Below are positions 54,298-63,674 of a DNA stretch of 64,000 nt, one piece after another (position 1 is the stretch's first letter; every line of letters begins with the position of its first letter). A program made the translations under genes and the position numbers. Under the pieces are notes generated by a model, which worked only from the letters and a program-made list of their open reading frames with translations, was not told the origin of the DNA and did not search any database. The DNA comes from GCA-2706205 sp964215955 (GTDB lineage: Bacteria; Bdellovibrionota; Bacteriovoracia; Bacteriovoracales; Bacteriovoracaceae): NCBI GenBank assembly GCA_964215955.1, contig CAXPDR010000017.1:1-64000 (forward strand). The letters run 5' to 3'.

Positions 54298-54401
54298 AAC
54301 CTTTAAGTGCTAGTGATTATGATGTTTACAGATATAGTTGCTGTGTGTTAGTACTGAGTTCAATTTGTTGGCAAAATGGCCATGACGACCTTGGAGAATA
54401 T

Positions 54402-55175
54402 GTGAGAATTAATCAAATTTCAGATTATTTCTATAAAGATTTACAAGCTTTTTTTAAAGGCGAGTATATTCTTAAAATCAAAGAATATCTTAAAACTCAG
54501 AAACACTTTTTTATAAAGTCAGAATCAGAGACATTTATTACTGCAATCATTCATCGATCATTTAAGAATGAAAATGAGATTGACCTGGATCAAAACGAAA
54601 AATTAGAATTTTTAGGAGATTCAGTTTTACAAATCTTAATTTCAGAAAGACTTTTTCAAATGTATCCTGAAAAGACTGAAGGTGATCTTTCCAAGTTTAG
54701 AAGTGCCCTTGTTAATGAACAAAGCTTATCAAAACTCGGCTTATCTATAGAATTAGATCAGCTTATATTACTAGGGAAAGGTGAGTTTAAAGAAAAAGGA
54801 TATCTAAAACCTTCAATTCTCTCTGATTGCTTTGAAGCCATATTAGGGGCAATTTATCTTGAAGGTGGACTAGAACGTGCTAAAGAGTTTTTAGAGGAGT
54901 CTATTAGGCGTTCTGAAATTAAGTTTAAAAATGAATTTTATAGAGAAACTCTAGTTACTGAATATGATGCCAAATCAAAACTTCAAGAACTAGTCATGAA
55001 AAAATATAAAACAAATCCTCAATACGAATGCAAAGAACAAAATAATAATGGGAAAAAAGAATTTCATATCCAATTTAAAATTGAAGATAAAGTGATTGCT
55101 TCTAAAGCTTCCAATTCAAAGAAAAAGGGTATGCAAGTTTTAGCCAAAGAAATTTTAGAGAATAATTTAATATAG
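54402..55175 (+). CDS. rnc: Ribonuclease III
   Basis: The 257-residue protein cuts double-stranded RNA in rRNA and mRNA processing. The signature NEKLEFLGDSVLQIL and the second catalytic motif DCFEAILGAIYLE carry the metal-binding acids, and a C-terminal double-stranded-RNA-binding domain starts near DAKSKLQELV. GTG at 54402 is chosen because GGAG lies 5 bases before it; a GTG at 54345 would give 19 extra residues without a site. It is the first gene of an rnc-era-der operon and the upstream hairpin may take part in its control. Confidence 0.92.
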   Translation: MRINQISDYFYKDLQAFFKGEYILKIKEYLKTQKHFFIKSESETFITAIIHRSFKNENEIDLDQNEKLEFLGDSVLQILISERLFQMYPEKTEGDLSKFRSALVNEQSLSKLGLSIELDQLILLGKGEFKEKGYLKPSILSDCFEAILGAIYLEGGLERAKEFLEESIRRSEIKFKNEFYRETLVTEYDAKSKLQELVMKKYKTNPQYECKEQNNNGKKEFHIQFKIEDKVIASKASNSKKKGMQVLAKEILENNLI

Positions 55176-55184
55176 GAGCACTAA

Positions 55185-56153
55185 ATGCTATTAACAGACC
55201 AACATCCACATAATAAACAAATTACAGTTGCATTACTTGGTAAACCCAATGCTGGTAAGTCAACACTTGCAAACTATTTATTAGGCTTTGACCTTTCCAT
55301 TGTAAGTTCAAAACCACAAACCACAAGAAATCACTTTCACTGTGCTTTTACAGTCGATCATACTGAAGTTGTTCTTGTTGATACTCCAGGTGTACATTCA
55401 AGTAATCAAGAGTTGAATAAGAGAATGAATGGCCAAGCTGAGTTTGGTAGTGAAGGTGTGGACTTAAATTTACTTCTTCTTGATGGGACTAAGGATGTAC
55501 TTGGAGAGGCTCAAAACTTTCTGAAAGAGTTTAATGGAGAATTGGCCAAAACCTGGATCGTCTTTACTAAGTCAGACCGAGTTGAAAATTTAGAAAATAA
55601 AGATTTTGGAAAGTATTTTGAATCTATCAAAGCTCTTATTCCAAGTGTTGAGAAATTTTATGTCATTTCTGGAAAAGAAGGCGATAATGTCCATACACTT
55701 ACGGGGGATCTTTGTGATGCAGCTGAACCTGGTCCTCACTTATATCCAGATGGATCGGTTTCTAATAAAAATGAAAGATTTTTTGCTTCAGAGTATATTA
55801 GGGAACAAGCCTTTAATACATTAAAGGATGAACTTCCCTATGAGTTAGCCGTTGTAATCGATGAATATTATGATGCTAAAAATAATCCTAAGGTTAAGGT
55901 TGATACAAAAATTTCTGCGTCAATCCTTGTGAATAGACCTTCTCAAAGAGCGATTGTTGTAGGCTCTAAAGGTTCTGTTATAAAAGAAATTGGAACTAAT
56001 GCAAGAAAAAAGATTGAAGCAATGGTTGGTGGTAAGGTTCTTTTAAATCTCCACGTAAAAGTAAGTCCTAAGTGGTTTAGAAACAATTTTGTGTTAGATG
56101 AAATTGGACTTCCAAGAACTCAAAATTCTAATAGAGTTTGGAGAAAAAGATAA
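55185..56153 (+). CDS. era: GTPase Era
   Basis: The 322-residue protein has a GTPase domain (G1 GKPNAGKSTL, G3 VDTPGVH, G4 TKSD) and a C-terminal KH domain (IVVGSKGSVIKEIGT) that binds the 3' end of 16S rRNA. Era is needed for 30S maturation and is coupled in gene order to rnc in many bacteria. AGGAG precedes the ATG. Its stop overlaps the der start (TAATG). Confidence 0.95.
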   Translation: MLLTDQHPHNKQITVALLGKPNAGKSTLANYLLGFDLSIVSSKPQTTRNHFHCAFTVDHTEVVLVDTPGVHSSNQELNKRMNGQAEFGSEGVDLNLLLLDGTKDVLGEAQNFLKEFNGELAKTWIVFTKSDRVENLENKDFGKYFESIKALIPSVEKFYVISGKEGDNVHTLTGDLCDAAEPGPHLYPDGSVSNKNERFFASEYIREQAFNTLKDELPYELAVVIDEYYDAKNNPKVKVDTKISASILVNRPSQRAIVVGSKGSVIKEIGTNARKKIEAMVGGKVLLNLHVKVSPKWFRNNFVLDEIGLPRTQNSNRVWRKR

Positions 56154-57931
56154 TGAGCAAAAGAAGTTGTGTCGTTTCTGTTATTGGGCGACCAAATGTA
56201 GGAAAAAGTACTATTTTCAATCGACTTATGAAAAGGTCATTTAAGGCCATGGCCTATGATCAGCCAGGTGTGACTCGTGATCGTCACTATGGAATTGCAA
56301 CGATTGAAAATGAAACAGGAGAAGAAACTCAGGATATTATTGTTGTAGATACTGGAGGGTTTTACCCTGAAAAGGTAGAAACATCGGAAGTTCTTGGAAA
56401 AAAGAAAACAGCTGAACCGTTTTTCAATATTATGGCCGATCATGCTAAGCTTGCAATTGAAGAGTCAGACTTAGTTCTTATGGTGGTAGACGTAAGGGAA
56501 GGTTTAATTCCTTTTGATAAAACTATCTGCGATTATATCAGAACAACTAAGAAAAAAATGTGGTTAATTGTAAATAAGTTTGACTCTGATAAACAATGGG
56601 GTGATGAAGCTGATTTTTACGAATTGGGTCTTGATGAAGAACAATTTTTTATTGTTTCTGCTGAACATAACAGAGGGCTTATAACTCTAAATCAATCTCT
56701 TTATGATTTCGCTGCGAGCTTTGAAACAGATGATGAAAAAGATGTACAAAGAGGGGTTAAGCCAAATCATGATGTTGTGGCAAATGTCGCTATTATCGGA
56801 GCACCCAATGCAGGTAAATCGACCTTATTAAATAAGTTGATTGGATCAAAAAGAGCATTAGTTTCCAATGTTGCAGGAACAACTGTTGATCCAATTGAAG
56901 GTTATTTTGACCTTTACTTTGGTGGGGATGTAGAAAAATTAGAAGCTCAAGAAGATCAGTTTAGAAAGACGAATACCCAACTAATGGAAGAGTTTGTTGA
57001 ATTTGCTGAAGATATGGATGAAGCTGAAATGCTAGCTTACGGTGAAATGCCTGAAGATATTCGTCTTACCTTTGATGAAGAGGAAGAAGTAGAAAGTTCA
57101 GATGGAAACCTAGAGTTTGAAGAGGTTGAAAACGATCTTTATACAACTGAAGATATAGAAAAATCCTTAGATCTTGCAGATAAAGAAGAAACGGAAATTG
57201 AAGCTACTCCTGAAGAAGAAATAATTAAGTTTAATCCATTTAGATCTATAAAACTCGTAGATACTGCTGGGATAAGAAAACAAAAAAATGTGGAGGGCTT
57301 TATTGAAGAACAGTCAGTATATCGTTCTCTTAAGGCGATAACTGAAGCAGATGTTATTGTTTATATGATTGATGCCACTAAAGGGATTACTCATCAAGAT
57401 AGAAGACTATGTGATATTGCTTTGGAAAAAGGTAAGTCAATCATTATATGTCTAAATAAAGCGGACTTAATCCAAGATGTTTTGAAAGATAAAAATCGTA
57501 AGAAAGACTGGATGTTGGATCTGAGAGCAACCATTCCATGGCTAAGCTTTTGTGAGTTAATTACGATTTCGGCTAAAAATGGGACCCATATACAAGTTCT
57601 CAAGGAATCTTTGAGAAAAACTATTATGGTTCGACACAATAAAGTAGGTACGGGAAAGCTAAATAAAGTTTTAACTTATCTTATGGATAAGTATCCTATT
57701 GTTCTTCAGAAAGCGAGTGGGACAAGATTAAAGGTAAAGTATGCATCAATGCTAAAAACTTCGCCACCGACCATACTCATGTTTACCAATAAAGCAAAGG
57801 GAATTCCAACAAACTATAGAAAATACCTAACCAATGGCCTTAGGCGTGAATTTTCTATGGTAAATACTCCAGTTCATTTGATTTTTAGAACTACGTCTGA
57901 TATCGCAAGAAGAATGAGAAAATCGGAGTAA
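56153..57931 (+). CDS. der: GTPase Der (EngA) with acidic insertion in second G domain
   Basis: The 592-residue protein is a double-GTPase needed for 50S assembly: first domain G1 GRPNVGKST and G3 VDTGGF, second domain G1 GAPNAGKST and G3 DTAGIR, then a KH-like C-terminal domain. In E. coli, about 20 residues separate the switch I Thr (G2) from the DTAG motif of the second domain; here T243 and D370 are about 127 apart. The extra 105 or so residues (about 252-360) are very acidic. ATG at 56153 overlaps the era stop. It is longer than the usual 490 residues by this insertion. Confidence 0.93.
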   Translation: MSKRSCVVSVIGRPNVGKSTIFNRLMKRSFKAMAYDQPGVTRDRHYGIATIENETGEETQDIIVVDTGGFYPEKVETSEVLGKKKTAEPFFNIMADHAKLAIEESDLVLMVVDVREGLIPFDKTICDYIRTTKKKMWLIVNKFDSDKQWGDEADFYELGLDEEQFFIVSAEHNRGLITLNQSLYDFAASFETDDEKDVQRGVKPNHDVVANVAIIGAPNAGKSTLLNKLIGSKRALVSNVAGTTVDPIEGYFDLYFGGDVEKLEAQEDQFRKTNTQLMEEFVEFAEDMDEAEMLAYGEMPEDIRLTFDEEEEVESSDGNLEFEEVENDLYTTEDIEKSLDLADKEETEIEATPEEEIIKFNPFRSIKLVDTAGIRKQKNVEGFIEEQSVYRSLKAITEADVIVYMIDATKGITHQDRRLCDIALEKGKSIIICLNKADLIQDVLKDKNRKKDWMLDLRATIPWLSFCELITISAKNGTHIQVLKESLRKTIMVRHNKVGTGKLNKVLTYLMDKYPIVLQKASGTRLKVKYASMLKTSPPTILMFTNKAKGIPTNYRKYLTNGLRREFSMVNTPVHLIFRTTSDIARRMRKSE

Positions 57932-58806
57932 TGATGAAACAGTTAACTTTTCTTTTAAGCTTTTTTTATTTAGGTTTGGTACATGCTGAATTTAGCAATC
58001 ATTTTGTAGATTATTTACAAAAAAATAATCCAAGCCTTGTGAACAAAAAACCAGCTTTTGGTGGGAAGGAAAATTCAAAAGAAAAGATTGTTAAAACTCC
58101 AATTATTCTTATCCATGGTAATTCGGATATGGCCTACAGTTCTAACTTCCCAATGGAGGATGAGAAATGGGGGTGGAATAATTTAATTATAGAGTTACAA
58201 AAAGCCGGTTATAAGCGTTCTGAGATATATGCGTTTACCTGGGGAAATATGGATGCAAGGTATGCTATTTATAACTACCATTCGTATAAGACCTTGAGTG
58301 AGATAAGAAACTTTGTTGAGGCGGTAAAAAAGTACACAGGTGCAAAAATGGTGAATGTTATTTCTCACTCGATGGGAGTGACACTCGCTAGAGGTGCTTT
58401 AAGTGGTGGTGAATATATAGATTATGCTCTTCCTAATAAGAAATTTAATCTAGGTGATAAATTGGAATATATTGATAAGTTTATAGGGATTGCAGGTGCA
58501 AACTTGGGAATTACAAACTGTTATAACAATAGTTTTTATCCTACTTGTTCTAAAACTAATGGTTTTTTTCCTCACTCTGAATATTTGAGAACTATAAATG
58601 GAAAGGAAGAAAAACTCGCTAATAAAATTTATTCCATCTGTACTAAGTCAGATGAAATCATTGGAAATAATTTATTAGTGCTAGGAAAAAATTCTTGTTA
58701 TCTTCCTAATCAAGATGGAAAAATTCTATTTACCAACAAAAAGTATTCTCATTTTGAAGTAAAAACTAAAACATCAAAAGATGTATTAACTCTTTTAAAT
58801 ATTTAA
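57931..58806 (+). CDS. Secreted lipase/esterase (alpha/beta hydrolase)
   Basis: The 291-residue protein has a signal peptide and the alpha/beta-hydrolase core of the class 2 lipase type: an oxyanion-hole IILIHGNSD and a nucleophile elbow VISHSMGV (SHSMG in place of GHSMG), with several cysteines in the C-terminal half. The remaining catalytic acid and His (SHFEVK) are consistent but not certain. It starts at TAATG overlapping the der stop and precedes a small secreted protein. It would hydrolyse ester lipids outside the cytoplasm. Confidence 0.82.
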   Translation: MMKQLTFLLSFFYLGLVHAEFSNHFVDYLQKNNPSLVNKKPAFGGKENSKEKIVKTPIILIHGNSDMAYSSNFPMEDEKWGWNNLIIELQKAGYKRSEIYAFTWGNMDARYAIYNYHSYKTLSEIRNFVEAVKKYTGAKMVNVISHSMGVTLARGALSGGEYIDYALPNKKFNLGDKLEYIDKFIGIAGANLGITNCYNNSFYPTCSKTNGFFPHSEYLRTINGKEEKLANKIYSICTKSDEIIGNNLLVLGKNSCYLPNQDGKILFTNKKYSHFEVKTKTSKDVLTLLNI

Positions 58807-58817
58807 TAAGGATAACC

Positions 58818-59444
58818 TTGAAGTTAAAAAATTTTATTTTTATTCTTTTATTTTTCTCCTTTAATAGCTTCGCTGCTGAAGTTGTTCTAAAACCATTTGA
58901 AATAGAGTTTGAAGTTGAAAAAGATTCTTACCAGTTAGACTTTGAATTAAAGCTTATGTGTCGTTATGAAAAATGGGTTATAAGTGACTCTGCAGAATAT
59001 GAATACAAATATCAAACCATTCCATTGTCTATCCAAAAAACAGTGAGAAATGATAAGGAAATTATAAAGTTATCGGTCAATAAAAATTATAAGTTAAAAC
59101 AAGATGAATGGTATAGATCCACCAAAACTTGTGGTTATATTCAAAATTTTTATTTGAAGTCAAAAAAGTATGCCGTGGGGTGGGCCAATCAATATGATCG
59201 ACCTATAAAACTCGGTTTTTATGACCACTCTCATATGAAAGAGTATATTGAATATCCTGCTGAAAGATTAAAAGATCAAATTAATGGTAGGGAAGTTGGG
59301 TTTCATTATTTTAATGCTGGAGGAAATCAAATTTCTATAAAGTTGGCCATTGATAAAAAGCCTTTACCTGGTATTTCTGGTTCTATCCGGACTTCAGCTT
59401 ATTTAAACCCAGAAACTGGTATGCCTTGGGCATTAAGAAATTAA
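58818..59444 (+). CDS. Secreted protein, unknown family
   Basis: The 208-residue product starts at TTG with AAGGAT four bases upstream and has a signal peptide (about 1-19, ending SFAAE). The mature part is rich in beta strands, with two Cys (LMCRYEKW and TKTCGYIQN). The family is unknown. It follows the lipase gene by 11 bases and its end overlaps the convergent fbp gene by 12 bases. Confidence 0.58.
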   Translation: MKLKNFIFILLFFSFNSFAAEVVLKPFEIEFEVEKDSYQLDFELKLMCRYEKWVISDSAEYEYKYQTIPLSIQKTVRNDKEIIKLSVNKNYKLKQDEWYRSTKTCGYIQNFYLKSKKYAVGWANQYDRPIKLGFYDHSHMKEYIEYPAERLKDQINGREVGFHYFNAGGNQISIKLAIDKKPLPGISGSIRTSAYLNPETGMPWALRN

Positions 59445-60431
59445 TTCTTGATGGTAGTGAGCTAAAATCTCTATCTCTTCTTTTGTTCCCATGGCGAATG
59501 GGGTTTTTTCATGTAGATCAGTTGCTGGAATATCTAGAATTCTATCTTTGCCATCAGTTGCTAGTCCACCCGCCTGTTCAACCAGATAGGCCATAGGCCA
59601 TGCTTCATAGAGTTTTCTTAAAACACCATTTGGTTTTCCATTAGAACAGGATGGATAAATAAAAATACCACCTCTAACTAAAATTCTATTTAATTCTGCA
59701 GCTGCGGAAGCATACCATCTCGTATTAAAATACCTTTTCCTTGGTCCACTTTCACCTTGGAAACACTCATCTACATATCTAAGAACTGCTGGATTCCAAA
59801 AATTTCTGTTTGAGAAATTAATGGCAACTTCCTTAGCAGTGTTTTTAATTTTCATATTTGGATGGGTATAAAAGAATGTTCCACTCTCTAGATCTTGAGA
59901 AAAACCATGTACTCCATTTCCCATTGTAAGGGCCAATACGGTATTTAAACCATAACAGCAAATTCCTGCGGCTACTGGAGTTCTCGCTGCTGTAAGAATT
60001 TCTTCCTTTGTTGGGCTCGAAGAATTTGTTTTTCCAATAGAAAAGATGGTTGCTACCGGAGCATTAATATCTAAATTTCCAGAGCCGTCTAATGGGTCAA
60101 TAACTAAGAAGTATTTAGCTTCCGTATGTTCTGGATAGTAATGAACTTCATCTAACTCTTCACTAACTATGGCGGATATATATTTATTATTACCAAAAAG
60201 GGCTAAAAATAGATTGTTGGCTTGAATATCCAATGGTGCTTGTTGATCACCACTAGCATTTATTTCTAAACCTTTCTCAAGAGATGACTTTCTAAAGCTT
60301 CCTGAACGTAGTAGTGAGGCTATCATTCTACAAGTTAGAGTGACATCAGTCATAATACTTGTGAATTTACCAGAGGCATCAGACGTTTGCTTGTGCCTAA
60401 TGTATTGGTCAATAGTTAAATCAAGTTTCAT
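59433..60431 (-). CDS. fbp: Fructose-1,6-bisphosphatase, class I
   Basis: The 332-residue enzyme removes the 1-phosphate of fructose 1,6-bisphosphate in gluconeogenesis. The metal-binding motif VIDPLDGSGNLD and the substrate Arg/Lys region (GPRKRYFNTRWYAS, FIYPSC) are those of class I enzymes. It lies 3 bases after the stop of an outer-membrane barrel gene on the same strand, so the two may be cotranscribed, which is an odd partner. Start at ATG 60431. Confidence 0.94.
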   Translation of the reverse strand: MKLDLTIDQYIRHKQTSDASGKFTSIMTDVTLTCRMIASLLRSGSFRKSSLEKGLEINASGDQQAPLDIQANNLFLALFGNNKYISAIVSEELDEVHYYPEHTEAKYFLVIDPLDGSGNLDINAPVATIFSIGKTNSSSPTKEEILTAARTPVAAGICCYGLNTVLALTMGNGVHGFSQDLESGTFFYTHPNMKIKNTAKEVAINFSNRNFWNPAVLRYVDECFQGESGPRKRYFNTRWYASAAAELNRILVRGGIFIYPSCSNGKPNGVLRKLYEAWPMAYLVEQAGGLATDGKDRILDIPATDLHEKTPFAMGTKEEIEILAHYHQELIS

Positions 60432-60434
60432 TGA

Positions 60435-61244
60435 TTACCAGCTTATATGATAGTTAAACATTAAGGAGATGACATCACCACGAAGATCATCGTATCCATA
60501 TTCACTTTCTAGTGTATTTCCATCTTCATCTTCATCTGTTGGATCATCAATTTGGCGATAGTCTTGGGTGAACTTATCAAAAAAGTTTACCCTATGATAT
60601 AAGAACTCAACATTTAAGTAGGACTTCTTTAATTCAATAGGAAACTCGAGACCTACCCCAATACCAGTCCCAAGACCTCCACCAGCATCATCATCTAAAT
60701 TTTCGTTTTCTGGGAAGGTATTCGTTTGATACCAATATTCTATCCTTGCTACAAAGTATGGGTTAGAGTAAGTGATGGCCGTTCCTAGGTCACTTGTATC
60801 CACATAATATCTAAAACCAAAAAATGGTCTAAGCATGCTCGTTTCTACGGCCCCTATTATTTGAGTAGGAGAACCATTAACATATGTATCGATGAGCATC
60901 GTGTGTTTTGAGTATTCAATTCCAAGAACAATGGCATTTTGGAAATTTAGAAAATAAAGAAGAGAAAAATGAAAAGAAGGGTGATCGTCTTCATAAGCTA
61001 ATCCTCTATTATCTGTGTAGGTCGTTAGGCCAAGACCAAGGTTGACTCCAAAAAATCTAGCATATCGATAGAATCTTTCATCTTCCTGAACTTGCTGAGC
61101 TTCAAGGTCTTCATTGAAATCTCTAAATATATCTCCACCTATATTTAAATCCTCATCTTCATCAAACATAGAAGGAGGAACTTGAGCCTGTAAGGTAGGT
61201 ATAGTTAAACAAAGTATGAAAAATATTTGAAAAAACTTTTTCAT
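60435..61244 (-). CDS. Outer-membrane beta-barrel protein
   Basis: The 269-residue product has a signal peptide (about 1-20, ending TLQAQ), an acidic N-terminal stretch (EDEDLNIGG and EDLEAQQV), and then strands with aromatic girdle residues ending in SLMFNYHISW, the typical C-terminal strand of an outer-membrane barrel. AGGAT precedes the ATG. It belongs to a three-gene minus-strand group with the 61251 gene upstream and fbp downstream. Confidence 0.7.
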   Translation of the reverse strand: MKKFFQIFFILCLTIPTLQAQVPPSMFDEDEDLNIGGDIFRDFNEDLEAQQVQEDERFYRYARFFGVNLGLGLTTYTDNRGLAYEDDHPSFHFSLLYFLNFQNAIVLGIEYSKHTMLIDTYVNGSPTQIIGAVETSMLRPFFGFRYYVDTSDLGTAITYSNPYFVARIEYWYQTNTFPENENLDDDAGGGLGTGIGVGLEFPIELKKSYLNVEFLYHRVNFFDKFTQDYRQIDDPTDEDEDGNTLESEYGYDDLRGDVISLMFNYHISW

Positions 61245-61250
61245 TTAATC

Positions 61251-61742
61251 CTAGAGATAAAAGTGAACGGCCGAGGCAATTATACTGTGTCCAATCGTTT
61301 GAAAACGAGTTTCATTTTGATAATCAGATAGACCAACTCCAAATTCAAAGCTAAAACCAACGCTTTCTAATCCTTGAAAACTAAACTCTGTTCCAAGTGT
61401 TCCATCAATTTGGTAGCCACTTAAAGTATCATCGGATTCATCATCCTTAAAAGTAAGATAAGTTCCGGATAGAGCTGAGTAGAAATTAAGTTGTGGCTCT
61501 TCATAAATATACCTATAAGCTTTTAATCCTAGGCCATAAAATATACCATCATCACTGCTATCTAGAGAGAAATGTCCTCCTAAAGCTGAAGAGCGGCTTC
61601 TTTGGAGTTTAACAGATAAAGCAGGTTGTCCTGTAACAAGATGGTTAGTACTTCCAACTCCAAGTCTTCCAACTAGACTGGATGCGTTGGCCGTTTCAAG
61701 TATACAAGTGACTAAACTTACCAAGATTATTATATTTTTCAT
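61251..61742 (-). CDS. Small outer-membrane beta-barrel-like protein
   Basis: The 163-residue product has a signal peptide (about 1-20) and a mature part of alternating strands (SVKLQRS, GLGLKAYRY, FYSALSGTYL) ending in ASAVHFYL, a pattern of a small outer-membrane barrel. The family is not recognised. Its start lies 95 bases from the divergent yfgM-like gene; a strong promoter for that gene lies between. Confidence 0.62.
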   Translation of the reverse strand: MKNIIILVSLVTCILETANASSLVGRLGVGSTNHLVTGQPALSVKLQRSRSSALGGHFSLDSSDDGIFYGLGLKAYRYIYEEPQLNFYSALSGTYLTFKDDESDDTLSGYQIDGTLGTEFSFQGLESVGFSFEFGVGLSDYQNETRFQTIGHSIIASAVHFYL

Positions 61743-61771
61743 AAGTAAAATCCTAACGAAACACTAGGGCT

Positions 61772-61801
61772 TTGACAACTTATTGATTTTAAGAATAGAA
61801 T
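61772..61801 (+). promoter_or_regulatory. sigma-70-like promoter of yfgM-bamB
   Basis: TTGACA (61772-61777) and TAGAAT (61796-61801) lie 18 bases apart, with the translation start about 35 bases further on. This is the best match to a housekeeping promoter in the window. Confidence 0.65.
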
Positions 61802-61836
61802 TTCTTAAATTTTTGAAAGTAAAAGGAATTTGTTCA

Positions 61837-62514
61837 ATGACAACGACACCAAATCAAGACGCAGCGACGCTAGAAGAGACTCTTAATAAAACTGACTTTG
61901 GTCATATTATCAATGAAAACAAAAAGCCGATAATGATTGGAGCCGTTCTTATTGTTGTAGCGATTATTGCTTACTCATTTATTAATTATCAGAATAATGA
62001 AAAAAGATTAGAAAACCTTGATCATATCCATAACCTTGAAACAGGTGTGTTCACAGCGTTTATGGAAGATAAAATTAAAGCTGATGAGTTTATGACTAAG
62101 CTTAAAGGTCTTGAGAAAGATATGATTGGAAACCCTAATCTAGTACCGTCTTTTATTTTAAGCATTAACAAAATTGATCAAAGTACAGGTGTCAATCAAG
62201 AATTACTTGATCTTACCCAAATGTGGCTTAAGCATGTGAATAAGAGCAACAGCCTCTATTTATTTCTTTCCCTTAGAATATCTGCTATGCAAGAAGATCT
62301 TGGTAAAACTCAAGATGCTATTGCGACTCTAGAAGGTCTTGTAGGTAATAAAGCAGGAATTCTTAAAGATAAAATTCATTATGATCTTGTTCGTCTTTAC
62401 ATGAAAGAAGGTAATGTAGAAACAGCAAAAGAAAGACTTAAGTATATTGAAGATAATCATAAAAGTTCTCAGTTTATCCAACTTGGGAAAATCATTGTAA
62501 GTGGTGTTTTATAA
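61837..62514 (+). CDS. YfgM-like TPR membrane protein
   Basis: The 225-residue protein has a cytoplasmic N-terminus of about 32 residues, one membrane helix (about 33-52, IMIGAVLIVVAIIAYSF) and a periplasmic part with TPR-like helices (EDLGKTQDAIATLEGL). In E. coli YfgM binds SecYEG and periplasmic chaperones and lies directly before bamB, as here. ATG at 61837 is fixed by AAAGGA; a longer upstream frame has no site. Confidence 0.8.
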   Translation: MTTTPNQDAATLEETLNKTDFGHIINENKKPIMIGAVLIVVAIIAYSFINYQNNEKRLENLDHIHNLETGVFTAFMEDKIKADEFMTKLKGLEKDMIGNPNLVPSFILSINKIDQSTGVNQELLDLTQMWLKHVNKSNSLYLFLSLRISAMQEDLGKTQDAIATLEGLVGNKAGILKDKIHYDLVRLYMKEGNVETAKERLKYIEDNHKSSQFIQLGKIIVSGVL

Positions 62515-62515
62515 A

Positions 62516-63625
62516 ATGATAAAAGTTTTAGTTGTAGCAGTCTTATTTGCTTCATGTTCAAGTGTAAAAAATGTAACTAAACATCTAGACCCACCAAAAA
62601 AAGATGTGGAAGCTTTTACTGTTAAATGGGTAAAAAACTTGGATCCAGTTTATAACACTGGGAATTTACCAATAGGTACTTCTTCACCCTTTATTTTTGA
62701 TGATATTGTTTACATGGGTAATCTTAATGGAGATATGAATGCCTATGATGTTGAAAGCGGTAGGCTTATTTGGTCGAAAAAAGAAGGGAAGCCGATTCAA
62801 TCTCAAGTAAATAAATATGGTGAATATATATATTATGGATCTAAGACTGGTCGATTATATGTAAGACACTACCTTACTGGGAAACTCAAATATTCCATTG
62901 ATCTTGGGGCTCCAATCGAATCTCAGCCTAGTTTTGTAAGTGGAAGAGTTGTTCTTCATCTTAGAAATCACACAGTTGTTACTTTAGATGCAGGGACTGG
63001 AAAGGTTTTTTGGAGATATAAAAGATCAATTCCATACACAACAACATTGCAAAGAGTTTCTCATATATTACCTATTGATAATAGCATGATTGTTGGATTT
63101 GCTGATGGGTACTTAGTGTCTCTTTCTCTTGAGGAAGGCGTTATTAACTGGGAACAAAAACTTTCAACTGGAATTAAGTTTGTTGATGTTGATGTAACTC
63201 CTTTTTACTACAGAGGCTATATCATTGCGGGTTCAGCTGCTGGACCATTAAGAATGGTAAATCCACAAAATGGAGTAATAGAGAAGACTATCGAGTTTTA
63301 TCAGTCCCATACTCCATTATTAGATAATGAACATTTAATTATTGGCAGTATTTTTGGTGAAGTTATTAGAGTCGATAGATTTGGAAAAGTTCTAAACAAA
63401 AGAAAAATATCAGACGATGGAATTAGTTCTATTGTGAAATGGAAAAATGGCTACGCAGTCACAACTATGGGAAATTATATATTACATATAAACCAAGAAG
63501 ATTTTACTGTTCAATCTAAGTACCATTTAGGAAGTGAGTTCTCTGCGGTTTTTGGAAATATTGCTACCTCGGAAAATGTTATGGCCGTATATTCTTCTAG
63601 AAATAGACTTTATATTTTTAGATAA
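62516..63625 (+). CDS. bamB: Outer-membrane assembly lipoprotein BamB (PQQ-repeat propeller)
   Basis: The 369-residue protein has a lipoprotein signal (ending LFASCSS) and several PQQ-type blade motifs (AYDVESGRLIWSKK, TLDAGTGKVFWRYK, SLSLEEGVINWEQK), the eight-bladed propeller of BamB. BamB binds BamA and assists barrel insertion in the outer membrane. ATG at 62516 is chosen because it starts the signal peptide; the stop of yfgM is two bases before. The yfgM-bamB pair is conserved, with der placed about 4 kb upstream rather than following. Confidence 0.88.
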   Translation: MIKVLVVAVLFASCSSVKNVTKHLDPPKKDVEAFTVKWVKNLDPVYNTGNLPIGTSSPFIFDDIVYMGNLNGDMNAYDVESGRLIWSKKEGKPIQSQVNKYGEYIYYGSKTGRLYVRHYLTGKLKYSIDLGAPIESQPSFVSGRVVLHLRNHTVVTLDAGTGKVFWRYKRSIPYTTTLQRVSHILPIDNSMIVGFADGYLVSLSLEEGVINWEQKLSTGIKFVDVDVTPFYYRGYIIAGSAAGPLRMVNPQNGVIEKTIEFYQSHTPLLDNEHLIIGSIFGEVIRVDRFGKVLNKRKISDDGISSIVKWKNGYAVTTMGNYILHINQEDFTVQSKYHLGSEFSAVFGNIATSENVMAVYSSRNRLYIFR

Positions 63626-63674
63626 GTTCTTACATCACTATCCAATAGATATTTAGCTGTATTATTATTTTATT

